The notes: generated from the letters alone by a model not told the origin. 44,673 nt of DNA from an uncultured Myroides sp. (GCA_913777665.1 CAJYTF010000059.1:1-44673), one strand, 5' to 3'; shown: positions 36,464 through 43,070, counted from the stretch's first letter. Program-made: numbers and translations.

Positions 36464-37297
36464 TTATCCTAAACGGAATGATGTCATTGATAACGATCCG
36501 CCAACATATTCATCGTTAAAAATAGAAACATCGTCTTTATCATTCATTAAAGCCAACGCATATAACACAGGATAATAATGATCGGGTGTTGGAATTGCAA
36601 GTCTTGCAGATTCACCCAATCGATCATATTCAATTAAATCTTTATGATCTTTCGATAGGATTTTCTTCTTAAAAGTTTCATTCAAACTCTTAGCCCATTC
36701 AAATCCAAAACCTGGTTCTGCCATATTATTCCAATCAATCATTCGTAAATTGTGAATCATATTTCCGCTGCCAATTACTAGAACGCCCCGCTTACGCAAA
36801 TCATAAAGTTCTTTTGCCAAATTATAATGATAAGCTGCTGGTTTGTTATAATCGATACTCAATTGCAAAACAGGAACATTGGCATCGGGAAACATGTGTC
36901 TGACCACAGTCCAAGTTCCATGATCCAATCCCCAATCATGATCCAATCCAACATTGGTTGATGTGATTAATTTCGCAGTTTCTTCTGCTAAAAACGGACT
37001 TCCAGGCGCGGGATATTGAACATTGAACAATTCTTGAGGAAATCCGCCAAAATCGTGAATTGTTTTGGGTTCGCTCATTGCCGTTACTACGGTTCCTTTG
37101 GTTAACCAATGTGCCGAAACTACCAAAACTGCGCAAGGCAAATCAATCGATTTACCAATTTCCTGCCATTTTTTAGAGAATATATTTTGTTCGATTCCGT
37201 TCATTGGCGATCCGTGACCTATAAAAAAAACAGGTTGTAACTTTTCGTGTACTTTGAATTGATCGGTATAATTTTTAAAATTGTTCATAAATAACAT
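36464..37297 (-). CDS. Class III extradiol dioxygenase, 4,5-DOPA dioxygenase (YgiD/DODA) family
   Basis: This 277-residue protein of the LigB-like family uses a single metal ion to open catechol-type rings. YgiD relatives act on L-DOPA. Metal-ligand type residues are visible: His28 in FFIGHGSPMN, His63 in VSAHWLTKG, and a later His in TPDHYYPVLYAL. DHGTWTVVRHMFPDANVP and IGSGNMIHNL are strong family signatures. Two in-frame ATGs (37297 and 37288) both fit; I give the longer. The physiological substrate is unknown. It is probably in an operon with the esterase downstream. Confidence 0.85.
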   Translation of the reverse strand: MLFMNNFKNYTDQFKVHEKLQPVFFIGHGSPMNGIEQNIFSKKWQEIGKSIDLPCAVLVVSAHWLTKGTVVTAMSEPKTIHDFGGFPQELFNVQYPAPGSPFLAEETAKLITSTNVGLDHDWGLDHGTWTVVRHMFPDANVPVLQLSIDYNKPAAYHYNLAKELYDLRKRGVLVIGSGNMIHNLRMIDWNNMAEPGFGFEWAKSLNETFKKKILSKDHKDLIEYDRLGESARLAIPTPDHYYPVLYALALMNDKDDVSIFNDEYVGGSLSMTSFRLG

Positions 37298-37381
37298 TTA
37301 TCTTATACAAATTTCGACACTTCTTTCAATTATATTCTTAATTTAGATTAATATGTTACCAATAAAATCAGAATTAATCTA

Positions 37382-37969
37382 ATGAGAAAATTTTTCACAA
37401 TCATCATACTTTTTGTTTCAAATTTAATTACAGCACAGAATTTTGCAAACGAAATTATTATTGTACAAAATGATATAAGCAAAATCATTACAAAGGAAAA
37501 TGATCGGATTAATTTAAAGAAACAACCGTTTACGATTCAGTTTCAAAGTAAATTTCACAATTCTAAAAGAGAAAATTTTAACGGATTAAAGGTAACTATT
37601 GTAAAAAACGAATCTGATTTACCAGTTATTGAAGAAGGAAATCCCATAAATTTGATTCCATTTTTTGAAGAAGTTTCTGCGGTATTGCCAGATAGCGACG
37701 GTTTTTATTCATCGGCGGTTATTAGCGATTATGTACATCACTATTTATTTTATGAAAACGATACAAACAAAAGTATTCAACTAATTTCTAAGAAGAATGA
37801 AATTGGCTTGTTTGAATGGACTATTGATCGATTTTATTTAGAAGAAAAAGAATTTCCTATTGAGAGTCTGAAAGAAAGCAAACTCACTTTTATTCTTCTG
37901 AACGATTTCAATTCAAACAAAATAATTGATGCTGACGAATTACGTATCGTGAGAGTACAATTTGAATAA
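37382..37969 (+). CDS. Secreted protein of unknown function
   Basis: This 195-residue protein has a signal peptide MRKFFTIIILFVSNLITA cut before Gln19. The mature region looks beta-rich (PFTIQFQSKFH, LKVTIVKNESDLPVI, FEWTIDRFYLEEKEFP). It ends LNDFNSNKIIDADELRIVRVQFE, an EF-hand-like acidic loop (D.N.N.I.DADEL) that could bind calcium. I recognise no family. It is flanked by a divergent dioxygenase gene and converges with pdxH, with only 9 bases between stop codons. Confidence 0.65.
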   Translation: MRKFFTIIILFVSNLITAQNFANEIIIVQNDISKIITKENDRINLKKQPFTIQFQSKFHNSKRENFNGLKVTIVKNESDLPVIEEGNPINLIPFFEEVSAVLPDSDGFYSSAVISDYVHHYLFYENDTNKSIQLISKKNEIGLFEWTIDRFYLEEKEFPIESLKESKLTFILLNDFNSNKIIDADELRIVRVQFE

Positions 37970-37978
37970 TTTTAGAAA

Positions 37979-38626
37979 TTACGGAGCTAAACGTTCTATT
38001 TTCCAATCGCCCCATTCAAACAAAGTATAACGAATACGGTCGTGTAAACGATTTGCACGTCCCTGCCAAAATTCGATAGATATTGGTTTTACTAATACAC
38101 CGCCCCAATTTTCAGGTTTTGGAACTTCGATATTTTTATATTCAGCTTCTAAACTCTTTAATTTTTCATCTAAAAATTCTCTGTTAGGAATAACCGTGCT
38201 TTGTAGGGAAACAACTGTTCCGATCTGACTTCCTTTTGGTCGAGAATGAAAATATCCTTCCGAATAAGCTTCACTCTGTTTTTCTGCAATTCCTTTTATG
38301 ATAACCTGACGTTCTACCGATGGCCAGAAAAAAGACAAACAAACCTGTGGGTTTTGCAACAACGCTTTTCCTTTTTCAGAATCGTAATTGGTAACAAAAG
38401 TAAATCCGTATTCATCGTATTTTTTTAGCAATACAATGCGCGATTTTGGAAATCCGTCCAATCCAATCGTTGAAACGGTCATGGCGTTCACCTCTTCTAC
38501 TCCACCAAATTCTTCGGTTTCATAAAACCATTTCTGAAACTGCATCATTGGGTTTTCATCAATCATTGATTCCAACAATTCGCTTTTTTCGTACGATTTT
38601 CTATAATTACTTAAATCACTCATCAT
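37979..38626 (-). CDS. pdxH: Pyridoxamine 5'-phosphate oxidase
   Basis: This 215-residue FMN enzyme oxidises PNP or PMP to pyridoxal 5'-phosphate, the active vitamin B6. Family motifs are present: NAMTVSTIGLDGFPKSRIVLLK (FMN binding), GFTFVTNYDSEKGKAL, SFFWPSVERQVIIKG, YFHSRPKGSQIGTVVSLQS, and the C-terminal signature EFWQGRANRLHDRIRY...W.IERLAP. Two adjacent ATGs start the gene (38626 and 38623). It begins 3 bases after the rnz stop, forming an rnz-pdxH operon. Confidence 0.94.
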   Translation of the reverse strand: MMSDLSNYRKSYEKSELLESMIDENPMMQFQKWFYETEEFGGVEEVNAMTVSTIGLDGFPKSRIVLLKKYDEYGFTFVTNYDSEKGKALLQNPQVCLSFFWPSVERQVIIKGIAEKQSEAYSEGYFHSRPKGSQIGTVVSLQSTVIPNREFLDEKLKSLEAEYKNIEVPKPENWGGVLVKPISIEFWQGRANRLHDRIRYTLFEWGDWKIERLAP

Positions 38627-38628
38627 TT

Positions 38629-39534
38629 CTAAAATTTAAAAACCAAACCATCGTCCGCTAAAAACGTAGGTTCAAACACCGTATCAGCTTCTTTTTTAAA
38701 CAAATTAATATCGGAATATCTTGTGGAATAATGTCCTAAAATTAAATTTTTAACATTAGCTTTCTTTGCAATAGTTGCAGCCTGAATGGCAGTTGAATGA
38801 CCGGTTGGAATACATTTTTCAATATCCTGTTCCAAAAAAGTACTTTCGTGATACAGAACATCAACGTTTTCAATCAGCGGAATAATTTCTTCATTATAAA
38901 CCGTATCCGAACAAAAAGCGTACGATTGTGTTGGTAGCGGATCAAAAGTTACGGTTTCATTTTTAATAACAGTTCCATCTTCCTGCTTTAAATTGCTGCC
39001 TTGTTTCAGCTTGTTAAAATAACAAACATCAATGTTTTTCTCAGTTGCAGCATCAATATTTATACGTCGTAAACCAGGTTTTTCCTTAAACAAATAACCG
39101 TTTGTGTACACGCGATGTTTTAACGGAATGGTATAAACTGCAATTTTATCGTCTTCAAAAATCAGTTCCGATTCATTGGATTCCAATTCATGAAAAAACA
39201 GATTATATTTCGTGTACGATTTACTTAATTTTATCTGTAGTAGAATGATTTCTTTTATACCTTTTGGTCCGTAAATATGCAGATCATTTGGGCGGTTTAA
39301 AAGAGAAAATGTTGATATCAATCCGATCAATCCAAAGAAATGATCGCCATGCAAATGAGAAATAAAAATTTGATTAATGCGTGAAAATTTAATTTTATGC
39401 TTTCGCAATTGTACCTGCGTTCCTTCTCCACAATCGATCAAATACATTTGATTGTTGATTTCTAATACTTGCGATGTTGGATTGGTTATGGTGCGCGGAG
39501 TTGCCGAATAGCAGCCTAAAATACTTACTTTCAT
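38629..39534 (-). CDS. rnz: Ribonuclease Z (tRNase Z)
   Basis: This 301-residue metallo-beta-lactamase-fold endonuclease trims the 3' ends of tRNA precursors. The zinc-binding motif HLHGDH is at 60-65 in FISHLHGDHFFGL; the start LGCYSATPRT and the DCGEGTQVQLRKH strand are family-typical. Later ligands fall in FCSDTVYNEEI (Asp), YHESTFLE and LGHYSTRYSD (His). The long-loop exosite region lies between ~150 and 205. It is the last recognisable core gene before the low-GC region to its right and is the first gene of an operon with pdxH. Confidence 0.94.
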   Translation of the reverse strand: MKVSILGCYSATPRTITNPTSQVLEINNQMYLIDCGEGTQVQLRKHKIKFSRINQIFISHLHGDHFFGLIGLISTFSLLNRPNDLHIYGPKGIKEIILLQIKLSKSYTKYNLFFHELESNESELIFEDDKIAVYTIPLKHRVYTNGYLFKEKPGLRRINIDAATEKNIDVCYFNKLKQGSNLKQEDGTVIKNETVTFDPLPTQSYAFCSDTVYNEEIIPLIENVDVLYHESTFLEQDIEKCIPTGHSTAIQAATIAKKANVKNLILGHYSTRYSDINLFKKEADTVFEPTFLADDGLVFKF

Positions 39535-39685
39535 TTACTTTTAATGCTAAAAAAAGATTTAGTTTAAAACCCTAAATCCCTTTTAATGGTTAACCCCTTA
39601 TTTTTAAACAGTTTAACATTTATTGCCTTCATAAATACCCCGATGTTTCCCCCAAACTTAATAATTTTATTTGAATTGCAAAAAC

Positions 39686-39704
39686 TTGTAATAACTTATA
39701 AAGG
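39686..39704 (+). repeat. Direct repeat, left copy (TTGTAAwAACTTATAAArr)
   Basis: This copy reads TTGTAATAACTTATAAAGG. A near-identical copy lies at 40172-40190 (differences at three positions), so the pair flanks the small HTH gene 39710-40117. Possible roles are operator, arm-type recombinase site or element boundary. Confidence 0.5.
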
Positions 39705-39709
39705 CTTAT

Positions 39710-40117
39710 TTAAAGAATAAACTTCTTTAAACTCATCTTTAAATTGTGTTCATAACTGCTTTTTAAATTCGGCATTTTTAGAATCGAATCAATCGCATTT
39801 TTGAAATTGTAGAAAGTTTTTGTTGCGCCTTCAAAGTGAACTTTTTTAATGATGTTATTACGTTCCCATACTATTATATTGCCCGATGATGTGCCAACCA
39901 AATCGGCTAATGATTTACGGTCTATTAAATGAGGTGCTTGAACCCTATCATCAACATTTACTTTTTCTGAAACTTTCATTTCTGTCAATTTTCTGTTTAT
40001 GATGTTTTCTATCAAATCACCAAATGTTTCAACACCATATTTATATTGAATATATTCGTTTAAATCATCACCATATAATTCAAATTTCATCTTTTCTTTA
40101 TTGTTGTATTCCTTCAT
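39710..40117 (-). CDS. Small putative DNA-binding protein (HTH, excisionase/MerR-like)
   Basis: This 135-residue protein has an N-terminal half that is helical (FELYGDDLNEYIQYKYGVETFGDLIENIINRKL). Residues about 66-113 read LIDRKSLADLVGTSSGNIIVWERN then KKVHFEGATKTFYNFKNAIDSIL. This is a winged helix-turn-helix of the sort seen in excisionases and MerR-type proteins: recognition helix after LVGTSSG, wing at the aromatic strand. It is the first gene of the atypical low-GC region and has tandem decamers directly upstream of its start, so autoregulation or a role in element mobility is plausible. A second ATG at 40090 is possible. The family assignment is by pattern only. Confidence 0.55.
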   Translation of the reverse strand: MKEYNNKEKMKFELYGDDLNEYIQYKYGVETFGDLIENIINRKLTEMKVSEKVNVDDRVQAPHLIDRKSLADLVGTSSGNIIVWERNNIIKKVHFEGATKTFYNFKNAIDSILKMPNLKSSYEHNLKMSLKKFIL

Positions 40118-40118
40118 T

Positions 40119-40138
40119 TATAACTTTTTATAACTTTT
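40119..40138 (-). repeat. Tandem decamer TATAACTTTT, possible operator
   Basis: Two perfect head-to-tail copies of TATAACTTTT (40119-40128 and 40129-40138) end one base before the start codon of the HTH gene at 40117. The 10-bp period puts both on one DNA face, as expected for a cooperative autoregulator. They also overlap the ribosome-binding region. Confidence 0.5.
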
Positions 40139-40171
40139 ATATGTTTATTCTTTAAAAAGTTGTTGGTGAGG

Positions 40172-40190
40172 TTGTAAAAACTTATAAAAA
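40172..40190 (+). repeat. Direct repeat, right copy (TTGTAAwAACTTATAAArr)
   Basis: This copy reads TTGTAAAAACTTATAAAAA, the partner of the copy at 39686-39704. The two are 486 bases apart and in the same orientation. Confidence 0.5.
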
Positions 40191-40195
40191 CACCA

Positions 40196-40233
40196 AATAA
40201 AAACACCTCAAATCACTGCAAATAGTGAGGTTT
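40196..40233 (-). terminator. Probable intrinsic terminator of the 138-residue protein gene
   Basis: On the minus strand AACCTCACT pairs with AGTGA-(TTT bulge)-GAGGT around a 6-nt loop, followed by GTTTTTATTTGG. It lies ~65 bases past the stop at 40297. Confidence 0.5.
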
Positions 40234-40296
40234 AAGGCATTAAAATTTTTTGTAATAAAATGTTATGGTGTGGCTTAAATAGTGGCTTAAAAGGCT

Positions 40297-40713
40297 TTAT
40301 TTGATGGATTTAATGTATTCTATATTGTCGTTTAATAGTTTCATATTATCTAATTTGATTAGTGTGCTATCAGACACATAAAACACATTTAATAAGCTGT
40401 CAATGTGTTCGTTATTTAATTTGATATTGATTAAAAAAAAGTAATTTAAAAGAGTATCAAAAAAGTGTTTTTGATGATTTATATTAGAGTTGTCAAAGTG
40501 ATAAGTTCTTATTCTAGTAGTAACATTATTATTGGCATCATAATATTCCCAAACGTATGTATTTATTATTTTTGACGTAACAAACAGTGATTTATCATAT
40601 TGCTTGTTAAAATTCAAAGAATTACAATCGACATAAATTGTTTTCAAATTATCCTTGAATATTTTCTGTAATACTTTTCTTTGATTGTTCATTATTATTT
40701 CAAGTTCCTTCAT
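40297..40713 (-). CDS. Hypothetical protein, element-borne
   Basis: This 138-residue protein is not one I recognise. It is rich in Asn, Lys, Ile and Tyr, reflecting the low GC of this region. The middle looks beta-rich (KTIYVDCNSLNF, INTYVWEYYDANNNVTTRIRTYHF). The C-terminal half is helical (HQKHFFDTLLNYFFLINIKL), ending LLNDNIEYIKSIK. That ending resembles the end of the neighbouring 140-residue protein (LNDNIQYLRQIK), hinting at a shared domain. The ATG at 40713 follows an AT-rich promoter-like motif by 12 bases; a second ATG at 40692 is possible. No signal peptide. Confidence 0.5.
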   Translation of the reverse strand: MKELEIIMNNQRKVLQKIFKDNLKTIYVDCNSLNFNKQYDKSLFVTSKIINTYVWEYYDANNNVTTRIRTYHFDNSNINHQKHFFDTLLNYFFLINIKLNNEHIDSLLNVFYVSDSTLIKLDNMKLLNDNIEYIKSIK

Positions 40714-40725
40714 TTCATTATTTAC

Positions 40726-40747
40726 TTTTTATACACTATATATTAAA
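40726..40747 (-). promoter_or_regulatory. AT-rich promoter-like motif, copy A
   Basis: On the minus strand this reads TTTAATATATAGTGTATAAA then AA. The same 22 bases recur exactly at 42396-42417. It ends 12 bases before the ATG at 40713. It does not match the TAnnTTTG housekeeping promoter. Confidence 0.5.
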
Positions 40748-40760
40748 AATGAACACTGCC

Positions 40761-40781
40761 TTTTTAATATATACTATGTGT
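40761..40781 (+). promoter_or_regulatory. AT-rich promoter-like motif, copy C (divergent from A)
   Basis: TTTTTAATATATACTATGTG then T. Its first 12 bases are the exact reverse complement of 40738-40749, so copies A and C form an inverted repeat around the 11-base spacer 40750-40760. A plus-strand transcript from here would run ~70 nt to the hairpin at 40828-40854. Confidence 0.4.
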
Positions 40782-40827
40782 CTTTTTCGTTTTTGACACA
40801 ATCATTTGGAAGATTATTTTGTAAAAG

Positions 40828-40854
40828 AAAACCAGCATTTATTGCTGGTTTTTT
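40828..40854. terminator. Bidirectional intrinsic terminator
   Basis: A perfect 10-bp stem AAAACCAGCA / TGCTGGTTTT with loop TTTAT and T-rich flanks on both strands. The stop codon of the 140-residue protein gene (40839) lies in it. Confidence 0.75.
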
Positions 40855-41261
40855 ATTTGTCTTAAATATTGAATATTATCATTCAAGTTCAAATACTGAT
40901 GAATGTGCTGGAACTGATATTGTTGCCTTATCAAATAAGAATAAATATAATCAACAACTATTCTTTTTTTAATTACAATATCAATCAATGCCATTGCCAA
41001 ATCATCAACAAAATAATAAAACACTTCATCATAGTATGCAAACGGAATTTCTTCATAAACATATCTATCACAATCATCTTCAAATTCATCTTGTTCAACT
41101 TCAAATATTTTACCACCGTGCATTTTATCGCTGGTTTTTAATAGAATGAAATAATCGTTTTTGTTGCTTGTTATATAATGCAACAGCGCAATGTTATGTG
41201 CTGATTTATCATTAATGATTTCCAATAAGTAAGCGACAATTTTGTGTTTTTCGGGTGTCAA
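40839..41261 (-). CDS. Hypothetical acidic protein, element-borne, probable TTG start
   Basis: This 140-residue protein is not one I recognise. The centre is strongly acidic (FEVEQDEFEDDCDRYVYEEI) and the C-terminal half is helical and hydrophobic-aromatic (FAYYDEVFYYFVDDLAMALIDIVI), ending LNLNDNIQYLRQIKNQQ, like the end of the 138-residue neighbour. No ATG lies near the beginning: the frame opens at TTG 41261, two codons after a stop, and the next ATG would remove 46 coding-like residues. I therefore infer a TTG start. Upstream on the minus strand is TAATATATAAGTAAAA, a degenerate form of the region's AT-rich motif. Confidence 0.45.
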   Translation of the reverse strand: MTPEKHKIVAYLLEIINDKSAHNIALLHYITSNKNDYFILLKTSDKMHGGKIFEVEQDEFEDDCDRYVYEEIPFAYYDEVFYYFVDDLAMALIDIVIKKRIVVDYIYSYLIRQQYQFQHIHQYLNLNDNIQYLRQIKNQQ

Positions 41262-41300
41262 AATTTAGTAGTAATTTTACTTATATATTATTATTTGGCT

Positions 41301-41621
41301 ATGGAAACGAAGAACAATTATCTTACACCGTATCAGATTGATTTAGGAACGAAAATATTTAAATACATAAATATCTATACTTTAGATAATGCAAGTATAT
41401 GGAATAAGGGCAATGAAATTCGATTTGACACACCTTACAAAGTATTAGACAAAAAGGGCAATTGTATCGGGCTTTTCATGGATTTTAATCATTTAGGAAG
41501 CGAAACCATGAAAAAGATATATGAAAGAATACATGTGTTAGATTTTGAATTTTTCATGTATTATTTCAAAGACCGTGTTCGCATCGGTTGGCGAATAGAT
41601 TCAAAAATTGGTATAAAATAA
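41301..41621 (+). CDS. Hypothetical protein, element-borne
   Basis: This 106-residue protein starts at the ATG at 41301 (METKNNYLTPYQIDLG). A reading from 41244 has a hydrophobic non-coding-like extension and overlaps the divergent gene, so it is rejected. Composition is mixed, with many aromatic residues (KIFKYINIYTLDNASIWNK, DFEFFMYYFKDRVRIGW). The strand-turn-strand KVLDKKGNCIGLFMDF could be a small beta hairpin. I recognise no motif. It has its own terminator and diverges from the acidic-protein gene over 39 bases. Confidence 0.5.
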   Translation: METKNNYLTPYQIDLGTKIFKYINIYTLDNASIWNKGNEIRFDTPYKVLDKKGNCIGLFMDFNHLGSETMKKIYERIHVLDFEFFMYYFKDRVRIGWRIDSKIGIK

Positions 41622-41654
41622 AAGATGCACAAATCCCCTGATAAGTGCATCTTT
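41621..41654 (+). terminator. Intrinsic terminator
   Basis: A perfect 10-bp stem AAAGATGCAC / GTGCATCTTT with a 14-nt loop, directly after the stop at 41621. Confidence 0.7.
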
Positions 41655-41659
41655 ATAAC

Positions 41660-41685
41660 TTAAAAACAATAGTTCATTAAACTAT
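41660..41685 (-). terminator. Probable terminator of the two-gene operon
   Basis: A 7-bp stem AATAGTT / AACTATT (41668-41674 and 41679-41685) with a 4-nt loop, followed on the minus strand by GTTTTTAAG. It is ~45 bases past the stop at 41731. Confidence 0.45.
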
Positions 41686-41730
41686 TATTTATCTAATATA
41701 ATGATAGTTTTTGTTTTACCAAAATTGATG

Positions 41731-42069
41731 TTAAATAGAATCTGAATCATTCATCTTATTTTTTAAAAAATCAATATTGATTTTAATATTTTCAATTCGC
41801 TTTTTTTCAATTTCAATTTCTTCATCAAGATTGATATTTAAATTATGATATGCTTTCTTTATAGATTTTATTATTTCTGCAAAAGACCAAATTGGACTAT
41901 CAACACAAACTGATAAACAATATGTTTTCCAATTTTTTCTATCATTTAATTGAATATTTAAAACGTTTTCATCATCATTTTCTAGTATTGGAAATTCAAT
42001 TGAAACGTAATTTACATCTTTAAAATGGTTAGTAATTTCTGTTTTTATTTCTTCTTTTAGTTCGTTCAT
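41731..42069 (-). CDS. Hypothetical protein with C-terminal coiled coil, second gene of an operon
   Basis: This 112-residue protein has an N-terminal half shaped like a small alpha/beta domain (YVSIEFPILENDDENVLNIQL, WKTYCLSVCVDSPIWSFAEI). The C-terminal ~45 residues (NLDEEIEIEKKRIENIKIN) are a charged heptad-like coiled coil. I recognise no family. Its start is one base after the stop of the membrane-anchored protein gene, so the two are translationally linked and probably act together. Confidence 0.5.
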   Translation of the reverse strand: MNELKEEIKTEITNHFKDVNYVSIEFPILENDDENVLNIQLNDRKNWKTYCLSVCVDSPIWSFAEIIKSIKKAYHNLNINLDEEIEIEKKRIENIKINIDFLKNKMNDSDSI

Positions 42070-42070
42070 A

Positions 42071-42385
42071 TTAGTTAGTGTTTTTTAAAAATTCATTCTT
42101 TAAATCATCAATTGTAATTTCTGCATCAATTTTAAATGCTCTTTTATATTGCTTTTTATTTTTAAAATCAACTCTAAATCTTATTTCTGTTTCAAGTATT
42201 ACATATTGAAATTCAAATTTATCATCAAATTCAGATTGTAAAAATTCATAAAATTCTTTTATTAAAATATCTTTTTTGTGTTTTTTAAGTTCTTGTTGTT
42301 TTTCTTTTCGTTGTTTTAAAAATTCAAAAATTATTACTGCTATTGTTGCTAATAATAGTATTGTTAAGATTGTTGCTAAAATCAT
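42071..42385 (-). CDS. Hypothetical membrane-anchored protein, first gene of an operon
   Basis: This 104-residue protein begins with one hydrophobic helix (ILATILTILLLATIAVIIF, about 2-21). A very basic charged helix follows (KQRKEKQQELKKHKKD) and then a soluble alpha/beta domain (EFQYVILETEIRFRVDFKNK). The positive-inside rule puts the soluble part in the cytoplasm. I recognise no family. It follows the AT-rich motif copy B by 10 bases and is coupled to the coiled-coil protein gene. Membrane anchor plus coiled-coil partner is a layout seen in some phage-exclusion and toxin systems, but nothing specific supports that here. Confidence 0.5.
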   Translation of the reverse strand: MILATILTILLLATIAVIIFEFLKQRKEKQQELKKHKKDILIKEFYEFLQSEFDDKFEFQYVILETEIRFRVDFKNKKQYKRAFKIDAEITIDDLKNEFLKNTN

Positions 42386-42395
42386 AGTTATATTA

Positions 42396-42417
42396 TTTTT
42401 TATACACTATATATTAA
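42396..42417 (-). promoter_or_regulatory. AT-rich promoter-like motif, copy B
   Basis: The 22 bases are identical to copy A (40726-40747) and in the same orientation, ending 10 bases before the ATG at 42385. The surrounding sequences differ, so the identity is confined to the motif. Confidence 0.5.
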
Positions 42418-42423
42418 ATACAA

Positions 42424-42447
42424 AAACACCCTTTGTGTGGGGTGTTT
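42424..42447 (-). terminator. Hairpin insulating motif copy B
   Basis: An 8-bp stem AAACACCC / GGGTGTTT with an 8-nt loop and GTTTTTGTATTT after it on the minus strand. It lies just upstream of copy B and would stop minus-strand read-through into the operon. Confidence 0.55.
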
Positions 42448-42553
42448 AAAGTGCCATTGTTTTTAAAAATAAAAAATAATTAATATATGAATACAAAAGT
42501 TTTATAATAAAGAATAATAAATAAGAAATGAAAAAATAAACAATGGCTGTTTC

Positions 42554-42575
42554 TTTATTATATAGTATATATAAA
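42554..42575 (+). promoter_or_regulatory. AT-rich promoter-like motif, copy D
   Basis: TTTATTATATAGTATATATA then AA. It runs into GTTTTGTTTGTTCCCT, so that 42565-42591 matches 42722-42748 (copy E) at 26 of 27 positions. Confidence 0.45.
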
Positions 42576-42628
42576 GTTTTGTTTGTTCCCTATAATAAAA
42601 AAAGCACCTTTGAGGGTGCTTTTAATTT
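42576..42628 (+). ncRNA. Candidate short RNA between motif D and a terminator
   Basis: About 50 bases follow motif D and end in an intrinsic terminator: stem AAAAGCACC / GGTGCTTTT (42600-42608 and 42615-42623), then TAATTTT. There is no ORF in it. The leader GTTTTGTTTGTTCCCT is shared with the copy E unit. The transcript is inferred, not shown. Confidence 0.35.
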
Positions 42629-42708
42629 TGCCAGCTTTTAAAAAAAATAACGCTATATGTTTGTATCACTACTTATACAATCAACAATAGTTGCTGGCTT
42701 AACAATCA

Positions 42709-42732
42709 TTAATTATATAATGTATATATAAA
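42709..42732 (+). promoter_or_regulatory. AT-rich promoter-like motif, copy E
   Basis: TTAATTATATAATGTATATA then TAAA, followed by the shared leader GTTTTGGTTGTTCCCT. It would drive the 39-codon ORF at 42899 with a long leader containing the 23-bp palindrome. Confidence 0.45.
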
Positions 42733-42767
42733 GTTTTGGTTGTTCCCTTTTGTAATATTCTGACGAC

Positions 42768-42790
42768 TTATGAACAAAATTTGTTCATAA
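42768..42790. promoter_or_regulatory. 23-bp perfect palindrome, likely operator
   Basis: Arms TTATGAACAAA and TTTGTTCATAA are exact reverse complements around one central A. It sits ~20-30 bases downstream of the shared motif E leader and ~110 bases before the small ORF. The dyad symmetry and half-site length suit a homodimeric repressor; as RNA it could also form a hairpin. Confidence 0.5.
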
Positions 42791-42898
42791 TTAATTTTAA
42801 TGAAATTTTTGAATGATAAAGAATGTTTACTATATTTATCAGTAAAGAATTTGTGAAATTAAACTCAATTGTAAGCCTATGATAAAAAATTAAAAGAT

Positions 42899-43018
42899 AT
42901 GAACACCAATTCAAATTCCGAAACCGTTAAACAATCAAAGATTGTAGGTTTCATAAGCAGAGTTGCTTCATCATTAGTCGCAAGACTAATAATGAAAGCA
43001 ATTGAAGATTATATGTAA
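42899..43018 (+). CDS. Small 39-residue protein, candidate
   Basis: ATG at 42899-42901 to TAA at 43016-43018. The N-terminus is polar (MNTNSNSETVKQSK); the rest is a possible amphipathic helix (IVGFISRVASSLVARLIMKA) ending EDYM. It is too short for family assignment. Support for it being real comes from its setting: a promoter-like motif and palindrome upstream, and a strong terminator 53 bases downstream with no other ORF in the unit. A small toxin, leader peptide or replication control peptide are all possible. Confidence 0.4.
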   Translation: MNTNSNSETVKQSKIVGFISRVASSLVARLIMKAIEDYM

Positions 43019-43070
43019 CGATTATTCTTCGACTTAAAATAAAAGGGTTGCAAAGCAACTTAATTTTATT

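Larger units (their letters stand above)
42386..42898. other. Non-coding structured stretch with two promoter-like motifs and a short terminated unit
   Basis: No gene larger than a few codons is supported in these 513 bases. They hold the AT-rich motif copy B (minus), a minus-strand hairpin at 42424-42447, a degenerate motif near 42481-42503 (TAATATATGAATACAAAAG), motif copies D and E (plus) sharing a 27-base near-identical block, a terminator at 42598-42628, a short inverted repeat TTGTAT/ATACAA (42661-42680) and a 23-bp palindrome at 42768-42790. This density of signals resembles a plasmid or phage control region. Confidence 0.55.

Noticed and set aside
39535..39709. tRNA gene as an integration target next to rnz
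   Set aside because: No cloverleaf, T-loop GTTCGA-like sequence or CCA end could be found on either strand.
40869..41141. 90-codon plus-strand ORF opposite the acidic protein gene
   Set aside because: It is very rich in Ile and Asn with no domain pattern; the minus-strand frame has balanced composition and a terminator at its end.
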